From contig JBGANS010000002.1 in NCBI GenBank assembly GCA_044222195.1, positions 1 through 64,000 on the forward strand: 64,000 nt of DNA, written 5' to 3'. This document shows, piece by piece, positions 26,670 through 36,115 of the stretch. The position numbers and the translations under genes were made by a program. Every line of letters begins with the position of its first letter. Position 1 is the first letter of the stretch. Below the pieces are notes generated by a model. It worked only from the letters and a program-made list of their open reading frames with translations. It was not told the DNA's origin and ran no database searches. Origin of the DNA: JAHBXE01 sp044222195. GTDB taxonomy: Bacteria; Planctomycetota; Phycisphaerae; Phycisphaerales; UBA1924.

Positions 26670-27863
26670 TCACACCTCAACAACCATCGCCACCGCATTG
26701 CCCCCACCCAGACACAACGCCGCGACGCCGCGCTTGCCGCCTGTCCGCCGCAGTTGGTGTATGAGCGTTGTCAGCACGCGAGCGCCTGAGGCGCCGATGG
26801 GGTGGCCGAGCGCGACGCCGCCGCCGCAGATGTTGAGCTTGTTCTCGGGGATCGAGAGGGCCTTGATGTTGCAGAGGACCTGGGCCGCGAAGGCTTCGTT
26901 AATCTCGAAGAGGTCGATGTCCTTGACGGCGAGGTTTGCCTTCTTGAGGACGCCGCCGATGCCGTCGATGGGCGCGGCGAAGATGTCCTTGGGGGCGACG
27001 CCGGCCGTGTGATAGGCGATGATCTTGGCGATGGGCTTGATGCCGAGTTCTTCGGCTCGGGTGGAAGAGGCGACGGCGAGGGCCGCGGCGCCGTCGGAGA
27101 TCTGGCTGGCGTTCGCGGCGGTGACGGTGCCGTCTTTCTCGAAGACGGGGCGGAGCTTGCCGACGGATTCGAGGGTCGTGTCGGCGCGGATGCCTTCATC
27201 GGCGCTGACGCCCGGGGACTTCTTGTCGAGGCACTGCTCGCCGGTGAGGGCGACGATTTCGGACTTGAGGTGGCCGGCCTTGGTGGCTTCGGCGGCGCGC
27301 TGGTGGGACTGGACGGAGAAGCGGTCCTGCTCAGCGCGGGAGATTTCGAACTTCTTGGCAATGTGATCGGCCGCGTTACCCATGGGCCAGCACTCGAACG
27401 CGCAGCGCAGGCCGTCGTAGGCCATGTGGTCTTCCATCGGCGCGGGGCCGTACTTCACACCTTCGCGTACGCGGGCGAAGTGGGGGGCCGCCGTCATGTT
27501 CTCGAAACCGCCGGCGATGACCAACGAGTTGTCACCGGCCTTGATGGACTGGGCGGCCATCATCACGGCTTCGAGGCCTGAGCCACACACTTTGTTGATG
27601 GTCTTGGCCGATTGGGAATCCGGGCACCCGCCTTTGAGGGCCGCTTGACGGGCGGGGTTCTGGCCGAGGCCGGCCTGCAGGACGCAGCCCATGATGACTT
27701 CGTCCACTTTGCCGGATTTGGCCGCGGCGGCGACAGACGGGTTCTCGTTGAAAATACCCTGAATCGCATACGATCCGAGAATGGGCGAGGGGACTTTGGC
27801 AAGGCCACCGAAGAAGCGGCCGATCGGGGTGCGTTTGGCGGCGAGGATGACGGGGGTGGACAT
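26670..27863 (-). CDS. Acetyl-CoA acetyltransferase (thiolase)
   Basis: 397 residues from the ATG at 27863; the open frame continues to 28076 but that part overlaps the opposite gene's leader and is non-coding. Catalytic Cys93 lies in KVCGSGLEAV, His354 in GHPIGASGAR and Cys384 in CLGGGNA, the three thiolase signatures. It condenses two acetyl-CoA to acetoacetyl-CoA or cleaves 3-ketoacyl-CoA, in the cytoplasm. It is a single gene with no beta-oxidation partners nearby. Divergent from the beta-helix protein across 135 bp. Confidence 0.96.
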   Translation of the reverse strand: MSTPVILAAKRTPIGRFFGGLAKVPSPILGSYAIQGIFNENPSVAAAAKSGKVDEVIMGCVLQAGLGQNPARQAALKGGCPDSQSAKTINKVCGSGLEAVMMAAQSIKAGDNSLVIAGGFENMTAAPHFARVREGVKYGPAPMEDHMAYDGLRCAFECWPMGNAADHIAKKFEISRAEQDRFSVQSHQRAAEATKAGHLKSEIVALTGEQCLDKKSPGVSADEGIRADTTLESVGKLRPVFEKDGTVTAANASQISDGAAALAVASSTRAEELGIKPIAKIIAYHTAGVAPKDIFAAPIDGIGGVLKKANLAVKDIDLFEINEAFAAQVLCNIKALSIPENKLNICGGGVALGHPIGASGARVLTTLIHQLRRTGGKRGVAALCLGGGNAVAMVVEV

Positions 27864-27998
27864 AGTGCGGAACTCCGAAGTTGGATGGGAGTCTAGGCCT
27901 CTGAAGGATTGCGCTCGGGTGCGGGCGGGCCCATAACGGCCTGAGTTTGCGGGAAAAGCCACCTGTGTCCGCACCGCCGAAGGGCCGCGCGGGTACTT

Positions 27999-29525
27999 AT
28001 GAAGATGTTGGCCCTGATGATCGCTCTCTCGTGTTTGACGGTGACCGCTCGCGGGCAACTGGAGCCGGCGGGCCAAGAGTCGAAATCGCCCGCCGCGGCG
28101 GCGCAGGCGCTGGATGCAACGCCGGCGTGGACCGACCTGGCGAGGCCCGAAGGCGCCATCGCGGTCTATCTGTCGCCCGGCGATGGGCAGGACTTCAACA
28201 CGGGTACGGAAGCATCGCCGCTGCAGAGTTGGGGCGCGGCGTATTCGAAGGTGCGCGATGGCCAGGCGGACCAGGTCCTGATCAAGTGCGGTTCGACGAT
28301 GAAACTCACAGCTCCGATCGTGCTGAACAAGGGGTGTTCAACGCCGGGTCAGTACACCGTCGTGGGTTCCTATGGAAAGGGCCCGCGCCCAAAGCTGGAG
28401 TTTGTCAACTGCGCCGGCCTTCGTGCAGACCCTGGTGGAAAGCGCGGGCTGGCCTTCGTCGGACTGGAGGTCGTCGGCGACAACACGGTCGACACCAGTG
28501 GGATCATGGCGCTGGGCTGGAAAGACATTCTCATCGAGGACTGTCTGGTCCGAGGATTCCGCGACAACATCGTGATCCAGGGTCTCGAGGGTCGAACGGC
28601 CGGTTTGAAGGTGAGATTCACGCTCAGCCTTGATGCCGAGTTTGACGGGGCGGCTCGCGACGGCCGTTCGCAGGGCATCTACTTCGACAACTGCGACGAC
28701 TGGCTTATCGAGGGATGCACCTTCGACAGCAACGGCATCGAAGGTTCGATGTTCAGCCACAACGTCTACTGCCACCAGTCCAATGGCCCCGGCGTCTTCC
28801 GAAACAACATCACGGCGAGGTCGCCCAGCGAGGGAATCCAGCAGCGGTCCGGCGGTTCGATGGTGAACAATCTCGCGCTCGCCAACAGCTACGACCTCTA
28901 CTTCGGCGGGCCCGGAAACGTGGACTTTAACGTCTGCCTGGACTCCAAGAACATCAACGTGATTGACAAGCGTGGCACAGGCATTCTCGCGGACGGTCAG
29001 ACATCCGGGCGCGGGAATGTGATCGGATACAACCGGGGCGGCACGGGCCTGGGCAGCGTGCGCGGGATCGAACTCCGCGGCGTGACGGGGACCTGGCAGG
29101 ACAACTTCGTCTGGGATTGGCAGGATGCAGAGCACGACGAAGCGCAGTGTTTCTTCGCGAAGAACGGGGGGAGCGTCCAGTTCCTGAACAACACGGCGGT
29201 CCAGCCCACGCGGGGCTGGTGCTTCGAGGCGGAGCCCGGCTCGGCCATCCGCGGCGAAGGGAACAAGCATTGGTTCGCCGGCAAGAACTCGCGCGATATG
29301 TCCGCGAAGGCCGGTTCGACAAAGCTTGCCGCTTTGCCACCCAACCCGAGATTCAACATTCCGGACTACATGACATCGATTGGCGAGGCCCCGGGAACGG
29401 TGGAAGGATTCATGGCGAAGGTCCGGGCGCAGTCGCGGCAGACCTGGGATGACCGGTTCTACGGACCGACGGTCACCAGTTGGGTGCGGTCGCGGGTGGG
29501 GGTGGTCGGACCCACACATCCATAA
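27999..29525 (+). CDS. Secreted right-handed parallel beta-helix protein
   Basis: 508 residues with a signal peptide (LALMIALSCLTVTARG). Repeated short strands of the type DNIVIQGLEG, DWLIEGCTFDSNG, GVFRNNITAR, GSVQFLNNTAV are typical of a parallel beta-helix (pectate-lyase-like superfamily). YLSPGDGQDFNTGTEASPLQ near residue 57 resembles the N-terminal cap of such proteins. No clear lyase catalytic triad can be assigned. Probably an extracellular polysaccharide-binding or -degrading protein. Confidence 0.8.
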   Translation: MKMLALMIALSCLTVTARGQLEPAGQESKSPAAAAQALDATPAWTDLARPEGAIAVYLSPGDGQDFNTGTEASPLQSWGAAYSKVRDGQADQVLIKCGSTMKLTAPIVLNKGCSTPGQYTVVGSYGKGPRPKLEFVNCAGLRADPGGKRGLAFVGLEVVGDNTVDTSGIMALGWKDILIEDCLVRGFRDNIVIQGLEGRTAGLKVRFTLSLDAEFDGAARDGRSQGIYFDNCDDWLIEGCTFDSNGIEGSMFSHNVYCHQSNGPGVFRNNITARSPSEGIQQRSGGSMVNNLALANSYDLYFGGPGNVDFNVCLDSKNINVIDKRGTGILADGQTSGRGNVIGYNRGGTGLGSVRGIELRGVTGTWQDNFVWDWQDAEHDEAQCFFAKNGGSVQFLNNTAVQPTRGWCFEAEPGSAIRGEGNKHWFAGKNSRDMSAKAGSTKLAALPPNPRFNIPDYMTSIGEAPGTVEGFMAKVRAQSRQTWDDRFYGPTVTSWVRSRVGVVGPTHP

Positions 29526-29590
29526 CGCATGGAGCGGTGCCGGCGGGCCGGCGATACCCTGACATTCCGACAGGCGTGGGGAGGTGTTCG

Positions 29591-29962
29591 ATGTTGGAGT
29601 TCCTCTGGGATCTCGATCAGCAGCGCCGAATCAACGAAGTTGATGCGCGTACAACGCGGACCGTGGGGGATGCACAGCAAACGCAGCGACGGGTCGTCGA
29701 CCTTGAGGCGAGGGTCGATGCGCTCGTGCTTGCGTGTACGACGATGTGGTCGCTGCTGCAGAGCAAAGTCGGGATCACCGAGCAGGAGTTCGCCGCGCGG
29801 CTTCGTGACATCGATCTGCGCGACGGCACGCTCGACGGCCGGATCGCGCCGGAGGTCAAGGCCTGTGCCGCGTGCGGGCGCACGATGTCGTCCCGTCACG
29901 CGCGGTGCATGTACTGCGGTGATGCCAACCTCAGCCGGAAACCGTTTGAGGGCGCCCGGTGA
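29591..29962 (+). CDS. Zinc-ribbon protein with coiled coil
   Basis: 123 residues from the ATG at 29591, supported by GGGAGG upstream. Residues about 5-60 are a charged helix/coiled coil (MLEFLWDLDQQRRINEVDA). The C-terminus has CAACGRTMSSRHARCMYCGD, a four-Cys zinc ribbon. Role unknown. The stop overlaps a possible 32-residue coupled frame. Confidence 0.7.
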   Translation: MLEFLWDLDQQRRINEVDARTTRTVGDAQQTQRRVVDLEARVDALVLACTTMWSLLQSKVGITEQEFAARLRDIDLRDGTLDGRIAPEVKACAACGRTMSSRHARCMYCGDANLSRKPFEGAR

Positions 29963-30057
29963 GTGAGGAGCCGAGGCCACGTTCCGCATCGCTCGTCCTC
30001 CGGGCGATTGAGTTCTGGCTGCTGCTTGTCGCCCGTGGCGCGCTGCAGCCTTCGTGA
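29959..30057 (+). CDS. Possible 32-residue coupled small protein
   Basis: A GTG at 29959 overlaps the TGA of the zinc-ribbon gene and opens a 32-codon frame ending in TGA at 30057. It encodes a short hydrophobic helix (SLVLRAIEFWLLLVARGAL) after a charged start. The stop/start overlap is what supports it. It would be a one-helix membrane peptide. No homologue is known to me. Confidence 0.4.
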   Translation: MSEEPRPRSASLVLRAIEFWLLLVARGALQPS

Positions 30058-30066
30058 ACAGGCCCG

Positions 30067-31596
30067 CTACTTGGGGGCCATCGCTGGCGATGCCGGGGTT
30101 ACGGTCGAGGGGTCCGGGATCGGAGGAAGCTGAAAGTCCGCGCGAAGCTGATTCTGGGCCGCGAGTGCGCTCGCGAAGTTTGCCTGGGTGATGGTCTGGG
30201 TTGTGCCACCGACACATCCGACGAAGTACATGCCTGTCGCCTGCGGTGAAGGCCCGGACATCCAGCCCGGCTGAGTGGCAGGAGCGGCCGCGCCCGGCGA
30301 TGAACTCGGAGCGGGCGGCGACTCCGCGATGAACACCCATAGGCCGCGGTCCGAAGTCCCCGGTGTCATTCCGTGGTACGTGAAGACAAAATCGCCGATG
30401 CGGTGCGCGACGACGCCGCTCGGCTGCGACTGGACGAAGGCATCGATCGCGCTCTCGCGCCGGCTTCCCTGCAATCCTTCGATTTGCCCGAGCGTCGTGG
30501 ACCCCACGATGATCGAACCACCCGCGAGCGGGTTTGAAGACAGTGTCAGGTCGCTCGAACTGATCAGTCCGGACTTGAGTAGTTCGATCGCGTGCGATGG
30601 ATAGGCGCCGTTCGACTGGGCCAGGCCGTCGAGGCTGGACGCGACGGATTGGCAGCGAAGGCCCTGGAGCGAGGTTGCCGCGGTGCCCGCCATGGTGACG
30701 CGAGCGGCGGCCACGGCCCGCATACTGGCCGTGAACATCCACACGACGAACGCCACCATGCACGCGCCGGCGATCAGTGGCGGCACGAGCGCAGCGAACG
30801 CGGCCCGCAGGCCGGACACCTTCTGGGCCCGTTTGATCATGATGGTCGCGCTGATGGCTTGCCAGATCGCCGCGACCGGCCACGCATAAAAGCCGAGACA
30901 GGGAATGGCGACCAGTATGTTGGGTGCGCTGCTGTACGACATGCACTGCACCGTGCGGCGGAACTTGCCCTCGGTCTTTCCCGTGATCACGAGGAGCAGG
31001 TGCGCGACGAGAGTCCAGATCAGGAGCCATCCCGCCGTGGCGACAAGCCCGAACACGACGAGGAACCCGAGGCCAAAGACGCCCCCCGTGCCTCGCCCCC
31101 CGAAAATGACCCCGGTCGCCATCGCAAAGCCGCCGACCGCGATGCCGTTGGTCACCGTGTTTGCCAGAGCCGTCGCCAGAGCGAACAGCATGGCCCGGCT
31201 CGTGGAACTCGCTGCGGGCGTCTGGTCGATCAGGCCGGAGGGCGCGACCATGCCGCGCCCGATTGTCCGAAACCACGAGCCGAAGAACCCCTTGCGCTGC
31301 TCGTCGATCCACGGGTTGGTGCCCCGGCGCGTCTGGGCTGTGGTCAGCCCCTCGGCGGGCAGAAGCACCATTTCATCCATGTGGATGTGCTGGCCGCACG
31401 TCACGCAATCAAACACCCGCGGCACCAGGTGGCCATCGACGCCGGTGCCGAAGTAGTGCTGTTCGCAGTGAGGGCAGCAGAACTTCACCGACCGCGGCAC
31501 AAAGGAGAACTGGCTCGGGGCAAAGTCCTGTCCGCACTCCGGGCAGCGTCGATCCTTGAGGTTCCAAAGCGGATAGTCGCAGCGCGTGCAGTGCAT
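30067..31596 (-). CDS. Zinc-ribbon membrane protein (YIP1-like)
   Basis: 509 residues. Three CxxC pairs at the N-terminus (CTRCDYP, CPECGQDF, CCPHCEQH, CVTCGQH) form zinc ribbons. Then come about five or six membrane helices between roughly 140 and 300 (for example LLIWTLVAHLLLVI), in the arrangement of YIP1-family proteins. The region after them resembles planctomycete pilin-like segments (SLDGLAQSNGAYPSHAIELL), and the C-terminus is Pro/Ala-rich. Its start lies 1 bp past the stop of the upstream membrane gene, so the two form an operon. Confidence 0.75.
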   Translation of the reverse strand: MHCTRCDYPLWNLKDRRCPECGQDFAPSQFSFVPRSVKFCCPHCEQHYFGTGVDGHLVPRVFDCVTCGQHIHMDEMVLLPAEGLTTAQTRRGTNPWIDEQRKGFFGSWFRTIGRGMVAPSGLIDQTPAASSTSRAMLFALATALANTVTNGIAVGGFAMATGVIFGGRGTGGVFGLGFLVVFGLVATAGWLLIWTLVAHLLLVITGKTEGKFRRTVQCMSYSSAPNILVAIPCLGFYAWPVAAIWQAISATIMIKRAQKVSGLRAAFAALVPPLIAGACMVAFVVWMFTASMRAVAAARVTMAGTAATSLQGLRCQSVASSLDGLAQSNGAYPSHAIELLKSGLISSSDLTLSSNPLAGGSIIVGSTTLGQIEGLQGSRRESAIDAFVQSQPSGVVAHRIGDFVFTYHGMTPGTSDRGLWVFIAESPPAPSSSPGAAAPATQPGWMSGPSPQATGMYFVGCVGGTTQTITQANFASALAAQNQLRADFQLPPIPDPSTVTPASPAMAPK

Positions 31597-31597
31597 T

Positions 31598-32182
31598 TCA
31601 GGACCAGTCCGCGACTTGGGCGCGAATCTTCGTGCGGGAGAGCCACACGATCATGAATACGGGGAAGGCCCAGCCCCAGAGGAGCCCGACTGCAATGGAA
31701 GCCGCGGCGAATCCGGACATGAACCCGGGTGGAGGCGTCGCGCCCTGCGCGGCCTGCACTTTCAGCGTCGCCTGCATCATCACGTACGCCGTGACGCACC
31801 CGAGCACGACGCCGAACATCCGCAGGGGGATCCACAGCTTGATCGTCGTCGGTCCCCACCGGCGACGCATGCAAAGGCCGGTTCCCCCGACGACGAGCAG
31901 GAGCGAGGCGATGACGTTCACGCCCGCGCTCGAGAGGCTCCACCCGAGGTGGTCCTTCTGCACCTGCAGGTGCGCCGCGAAGGCGGGGTCGTTCGACATC
32001 TGCCCCAGGAATGCTTCCATCACCAACGGCGCGATGAGTGCCCAGGCGTTCGCCAGGGATCCAAGCGATCCCAGGACAATGGCGATGATCCCGATCACCG
32101 TGGGCCACGATGATGGCGGCCGCGTCGGCACAAACTCGCCCTGGACGGTCGGGGGCGCGGCGGATTGCGGGGCGTCGAGCAT
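31598..32182 (-). CDS. Four-helix membrane protein, unknown
   Basis: 194 residues from the ATG at 32182; the longer frame to 32407 runs into the opposite gene. Four hydrophobic segments (VIGIIAIVLGSLGSLANAWA, VNVIASLLLVVGGTGLCM, FGVVLGCVTAYVMM, IAVGLLWGWAFPVFMIVWL) with a Pro-rich N-terminus. It is first gene of a two-gene unit with the zinc-ribbon membrane protein. Function unknown. Divergent from the oligopeptidase gene across 75 bp. Confidence 0.72.
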   Translation of the reverse strand: MLDAPQSAAPPTVQGEFVPTRPPSSWPTVIGIIAIVLGSLGSLANAWALIAPLVMEAFLGQMSNDPAFAAHLQVQKDHLGWSLSSAGVNVIASLLLVVGGTGLCMRRRWGPTTIKLWIPLRMFGVVLGCVTAYVMMQATLKVQAAQGATPPPGFMSGFAAASIAVGLLWGWAFPVFMIVWLSRTKIRAQVADWS

Positions 32183-32257
32183 CCTAGATCCTCGTCCGTG
32201 CAGAATACCACGTCGCCCGACTCCCGGTACACTAGGTGCCAGACTCAGGAGTTCCGA

Positions 32258-34462
32258 ATGTCCATGCGCACTGCCGCCGTTCTTGCCCTCCCCCTTTTGC
32301 TCGCCGCGTGTTCGACCAGCACTCCGGTGGCCACCACCAGCGCGAACTCGCCGGCCAGACTCGCCTACCCGGCGGCGTTCCGGGGCGATACGGTGGACAC
32401 GTATCACGGCACAAAGGTGGCTGACCCGTATCGATGGCTTGAAGAGGAAGACAAACCGGGCTCGACCATGTGGCCCAAGGTAGAGGAATGGATCAAAGCC
32501 GAGAACACGGTGACCGCGGCGTACCTGGCGGACGCCCCGCAGCGAGGCGCAATCAAGGACCGGCTGACCGGATTGTGGAACTTCGAAAGGATCTCCGCCC
32601 CGTTCAAAGAAGGCGGGAAGTACTTCTACAGCCGCAACGACGGGTTGCAGAACCAGTCCGTGTTCTGCGTTTCGGATTCACTCTCGGCCAAGCCGCGGAC
32701 GCTGATTGACCCGAATACCTATCGGGCCGATGGGACCGTCGCACTCGCCGGCACGAGCCCGAGCGCGGACGGGAAGCTCCTGGCGTACGGCACCTCCGAT
32801 GGCGGCAGCGACTGGAACACATGGAAGGTGATGGACCTTGCCACCGGGAAGGACCTTGCGGATGAAATCAAGTGGGTGAAGTTTGGCGGCGCTTCCTGGA
32901 CCAAGGACTGCAAGGGCTTCTTCTACAGCCGCTACGCCGAGCCCAAGCCGGGCGAGAGCCTCAAGGCCGCCAACGAGAATCAGAAGATCTTCTACCACGT
33001 GATGGGCACGCCGCAGGCTCAGGACAAGCTCATCTACGAGCGCCCGGACCACCCCAAGTGGTATCTCACGGCCAATGTCACCGACGACGGCAAGTACGCA
33101 CTTATCTACGCGAGCGACAACACGACGGTCAACGACGCCGTGTTTTACAAGGACCTTGCGGCGCCCGATGCGCCCGTGGTTGAAATGCTGAACAAGTTCG
33201 ACCAGCAGTATTCGTTCATCGACAACATCGGCACCACGTTCTACTTCCGAACCGACCTCAACGCCCCTCGCTTCCGCGTCGTCTCGGTTGATGTCCGCGA
33301 GTGCAAGAACGGTGTCTTGGCCAATCCCAGGGAGGTCATCCCTCAGGCGGCCGAATCTCTCCAGGGCGTGAGCCTGGTCGGCGGCAAGCTGTTCGCGCAA
33401 TACCTCAAGGACGCCCAGAGCCTCGTCAAGATCTATTCTCCTGACGGCAAGGCGCTGGGCCAGGTGAAGCTCCCGGGCATCGGCACCGCCTCCGGCTTTG
33501 GCGGCAAGAACTCCGACACCGAGACGTTTTATTCCTTCACCAACTTCACCACGCCGGCGTGTGTGTATCGCTACGACGTTCCCTCCGGCAAGAGCGAAGT
33601 CTTCTTCCAGCCCAAGATGGACTTTGACCCGTCCAACTACGAGACCCATCAGGTCTTCTTCAGCAGCAAGGACGGCGCCCAGATCCCCATGTTCATCAGC
33701 CACAAGAAGCGACTCAAGATCGACGGAAACCTTCCCACTCTGCTCTACGGCTACGGCGGATTCAACGTGTCTCTCACGCCCACCTTCTCTCCGGCCAACC
33801 TGCAATGGATGGAAATGGGCGGAGTCTTTGCCCTGGCCAACCTCCGCGGCGGCGGCGAGTACGGGTCTGATTGGCACAACGCCGGCCGCAAGCTCAACAA
33901 GCAGAACGTCTTCAACGACTTCATCGCCGCGGCGGAGTTTCTCATCAGTGAGAAGTACACCAACTCCAAGCGGCTGGCGATCCAGGGCGGCTCGAACGGT
34001 GGTCTGCTTGTCGGTGCGGTCATGAACCAGCGCCCCGAACTCTTCGGCGCGTGCCTGCCGCAGGTCGGCGTGATGGACATGCTCCGTTTCGCGGAGTTCA
34101 CCGTCGGGGCCGGCTGGGTCGCCGACTATGGCTCGGTCAAGGAAGAGGCCGAGTTCAAGGCTCTCTACGCCTATTCGCCGTACCACAACTTGAAGAAAGG
34201 CACCTGCTACCCGCCCACGCTTGTCACGACGGCCGACCACGACGATCGCGTCTACCCCGGCCACAGCTTCAAGTATGCCGCGGCGTTGCAGCACGCCCAG
34301 GGCTGCGACAACCCGGTTCTCATTCGGATTGAAACGCGAGCGGGGCACGGAGCGGGAATGTCCACCACCAAGCGGATCGAACTTTCCGCGGACATGTGGG
34401 CGTTTCTGGTCAAGTGCCTCAAGATGAATCCCACGATTCCGGCCAGCAAGGCAGCGAAGTAG
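32258..34462 (+). CDS. Prolyl oligopeptidase (S9A), lipoprotein
   Basis: 734 residues from the ATG at 32258, with AGGAG upstream. The signal peptide ends in a lipobox (LLAACST). The N-terminal part opens with ADPYRWLEEED, then a seven-bladed propeller, then an alpha/beta-hydrolase domain with Ser579 in GGSNGG, Asp in DHDDRV and His in GHG. It cleaves short peptides after proline, anchored at the envelope. All three catalytic residues are present. Confidence 0.95.
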   Translation: MSMRTAAVLALPLLLAACSTSTPVATTSANSPARLAYPAAFRGDTVDTYHGTKVADPYRWLEEEDKPGSTMWPKVEEWIKAENTVTAAYLADAPQRGAIKDRLTGLWNFERISAPFKEGGKYFYSRNDGLQNQSVFCVSDSLSAKPRTLIDPNTYRADGTVALAGTSPSADGKLLAYGTSDGGSDWNTWKVMDLATGKDLADEIKWVKFGGASWTKDCKGFFYSRYAEPKPGESLKAANENQKIFYHVMGTPQAQDKLIYERPDHPKWYLTANVTDDGKYALIYASDNTTVNDAVFYKDLAAPDAPVVEMLNKFDQQYSFIDNIGTTFYFRTDLNAPRFRVVSVDVRECKNGVLANPREVIPQAAESLQGVSLVGGKLFAQYLKDAQSLVKIYSPDGKALGQVKLPGIGTASGFGGKNSDTETFYSFTNFTTPACVYRYDVPSGKSEVFFQPKMDFDPSNYETHQVFFSSKDGAQIPMFISHKKRLKIDGNLPTLLYGYGGFNVSLTPTFSPANLQWMEMGGVFALANLRGGGEYGSDWHNAGRKLNKQNVFNDFIAAAEFLISEKYTNSKRLAIQGGSNGGLLVGAVMNQRPELFGACLPQVGVMDMLRFAEFTVGAGWVADYGSVKEEAEFKALYAYSPYHNLKKGTCYPPTLVTTADHDDRVYPGHSFKYAAALQHAQGCDNPVLIRIETRAGHGAGMSTTKRIELSADMWAFLVKCLKMNPTIPASKAAK

Positions 34463-34533
34463 AACGCTTCGAACTTGAGATTCCGGACCTCTCTAGCCGC
34501 TAGACTAGCTCCCCCCCGCGGAGCCCGGTCCAG

Positions 34534-36096
34534 ATGCGAGTGGTCATTCCGAAGGAAGTGCACCCAGGCGAACGTCGAGTCGCCGCGACGCCGCAGACGG
34601 TCATCCGGCTTCGCAAGATGGGCTTCGAAGTGACGGTGCAGGCCGGGGCCGGGGCGGAGACAGACCTTTCCGATGCCGCCTATCGCGAAGCCGGCGCCGA
34701 AATCGTTGACGACGTCCGCCAGGCGTGGTCTCACGCGGGCGTTGTTCTGAAGGTGCGTCCGCCGGAAGAAGCCCCGGCTCTGGGCGTGCACGAGGCCGAC
34801 CTGCTGCCCGGGGGCTCGCTCTTGGTCAGCTTTGTGTGGCCCGCGCAGAACGCGGAGCTCGTGAAGCGCCTGGCGGCCCGCAAGGTCTCGGTCCTCGCGA
34901 TGGATTGTGTCCCGCGCGTCACTCGGGCGCAGAAGATGGATGCCCTGTCCGCGATGGCCAACATCGCCGGGTACCGCGCCATCATCGAGGCCGCGAGCCA
35001 CTATCCGCGCTTCTTCGCCGGGCAGACGACCGCGGCGGGCCGCATCGACCCCGCCAAAGTCCTCATCATCGGCGCCGGTGTTGCCGGCCTCGCCGCGATC
35101 GGCGCCGCCCGCTCTCTCGGAGCCATTGTCCGCGCGTTCGATACGCGTCCCGCCACGCGCGACCAGGTCCGCTCCATGGGGGCGGAGTTTCTGGAGCTCC
35201 AGGTCAAGGAAGACGCGGACGGCGGGGGCGGCTACGCCCGCGAGATGTCGCCCGCGTTCATCGCCGCCGAGATGGCCCTCTTCGCCAAGGAAGCGATGAA
35301 CGTCGACGTCATCGTCACCACCGCCCTCATCCCCGGCAAACGCGCGCCCCAGCTCATCACGGCGGGCATGGTCGAATCCATGAAGCCGGGCTCGGTCATC
35401 GTCGATCTCGCGGCCGAGCAGGGCGGCAACTGTGCCCTCACCCGCCCCGGCGGAGTCGTCGTCCACAAGGGCGTCACGATCGTCGGCCACACCGATCTGC
35501 CCAGTCGAATGGCGAGCCAGTCGAGCCAGCTCTATGGCGCGACGCTGGCCGCGCTCCTCGAGGAAGTCTGGGAGAACGGCACGATTCACATTGATCGGAA
35601 CGATCCCGTCGTCCGCGGCGCGCTGGTTGTTCACGATGGCGAGATCACATGGCCACCGCCGACGCCTCCCCCGCCTCCCGAACCCGGAGTCTCATCCGGC
35701 CCGGCGGCGCAGCCCAAAGCGGCGCACGGCGCCGGCGCGGTCGTCCGCAAGGAAGCCGATCGCGCGCTCATCTGGCTCGGTGTCGCCGCGGCGATTCTCA
35801 CGCTTGTCGGCTTTGTCGCTCCTCAATCCTTCCTTGGCCACTTCACCGTCTTCATCCTGGCCTGCTTTGTCGGGTGGCAGGTCGTCTGGAACGTCAAGCC
35901 TGCGCTGCACACGCCGCTGATGTCTGTCACGAACGCCATCAGCGGCATCATCCTCATCGGTGGCATGCTCCAGCTCTCGGATCACCTCACCGCCACCACC
36001 ATCCTCGGTGCCGTCGCCGTTCTCATCGCCACGATCAATATCGCCGGCGGTTTCCTCGTGACCAACCGCATGCTCGCCATGTTCCGTCGAAAGTAG
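34534..36096 (+). CDS. pntA: NAD(P) transhydrogenase subunit alpha
   Basis: 520 residues, close to E. coli PntA. The N-terminal ~390 residues are the soluble NAD(H)-binding domain I (PKEVHPGERRVAATP; IIGAGVAGLAAIG; NIAGYRAIIEAA). A Pro-rich linker leads to four membrane helices (from ALIWLGVAAAILTLVGF to TINIAGGFLVTNRML). With PntB it couples proton flow to hydride transfer between NADH and NADP at the inner membrane. pntB starts 20 bp downstream. Confidence 0.96.
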   Translation: MRVVIPKEVHPGERRVAATPQTVIRLRKMGFEVTVQAGAGAETDLSDAAYREAGAEIVDDVRQAWSHAGVVLKVRPPEEAPALGVHEADLLPGGSLLVSFVWPAQNAELVKRLAARKVSVLAMDCVPRVTRAQKMDALSAMANIAGYRAIIEAASHYPRFFAGQTTAAGRIDPAKVLIIGAGVAGLAAIGAARSLGAIVRAFDTRPATRDQVRSMGAEFLELQVKEDADGGGGYAREMSPAFIAAEMALFAKEAMNVDVIVTTALIPGKRAPQLITAGMVESMKPGSVIVDLAAEQGGNCALTRPGGVVVHKGVTIVGHTDLPSRMASQSSQLYGATLAALLEEVWENGTIHIDRNDPVVRGALVVHDGEITWPPPTPPPPPEPGVSSGPAAQPKAAHGAGAVVRKEADRALIWLGVAAAILTLVGFVAPQSFLGHFTVFILACFVGWQVVWNVKPALHTPLMSVTNAISGIILIGGMLQLSDHLTATTILGAVAVLIATINIAGGFLVTNRMLAMFRRK

Positions 36097-36115
36097 GGGC
36101 CCCAGCCGAGCCACC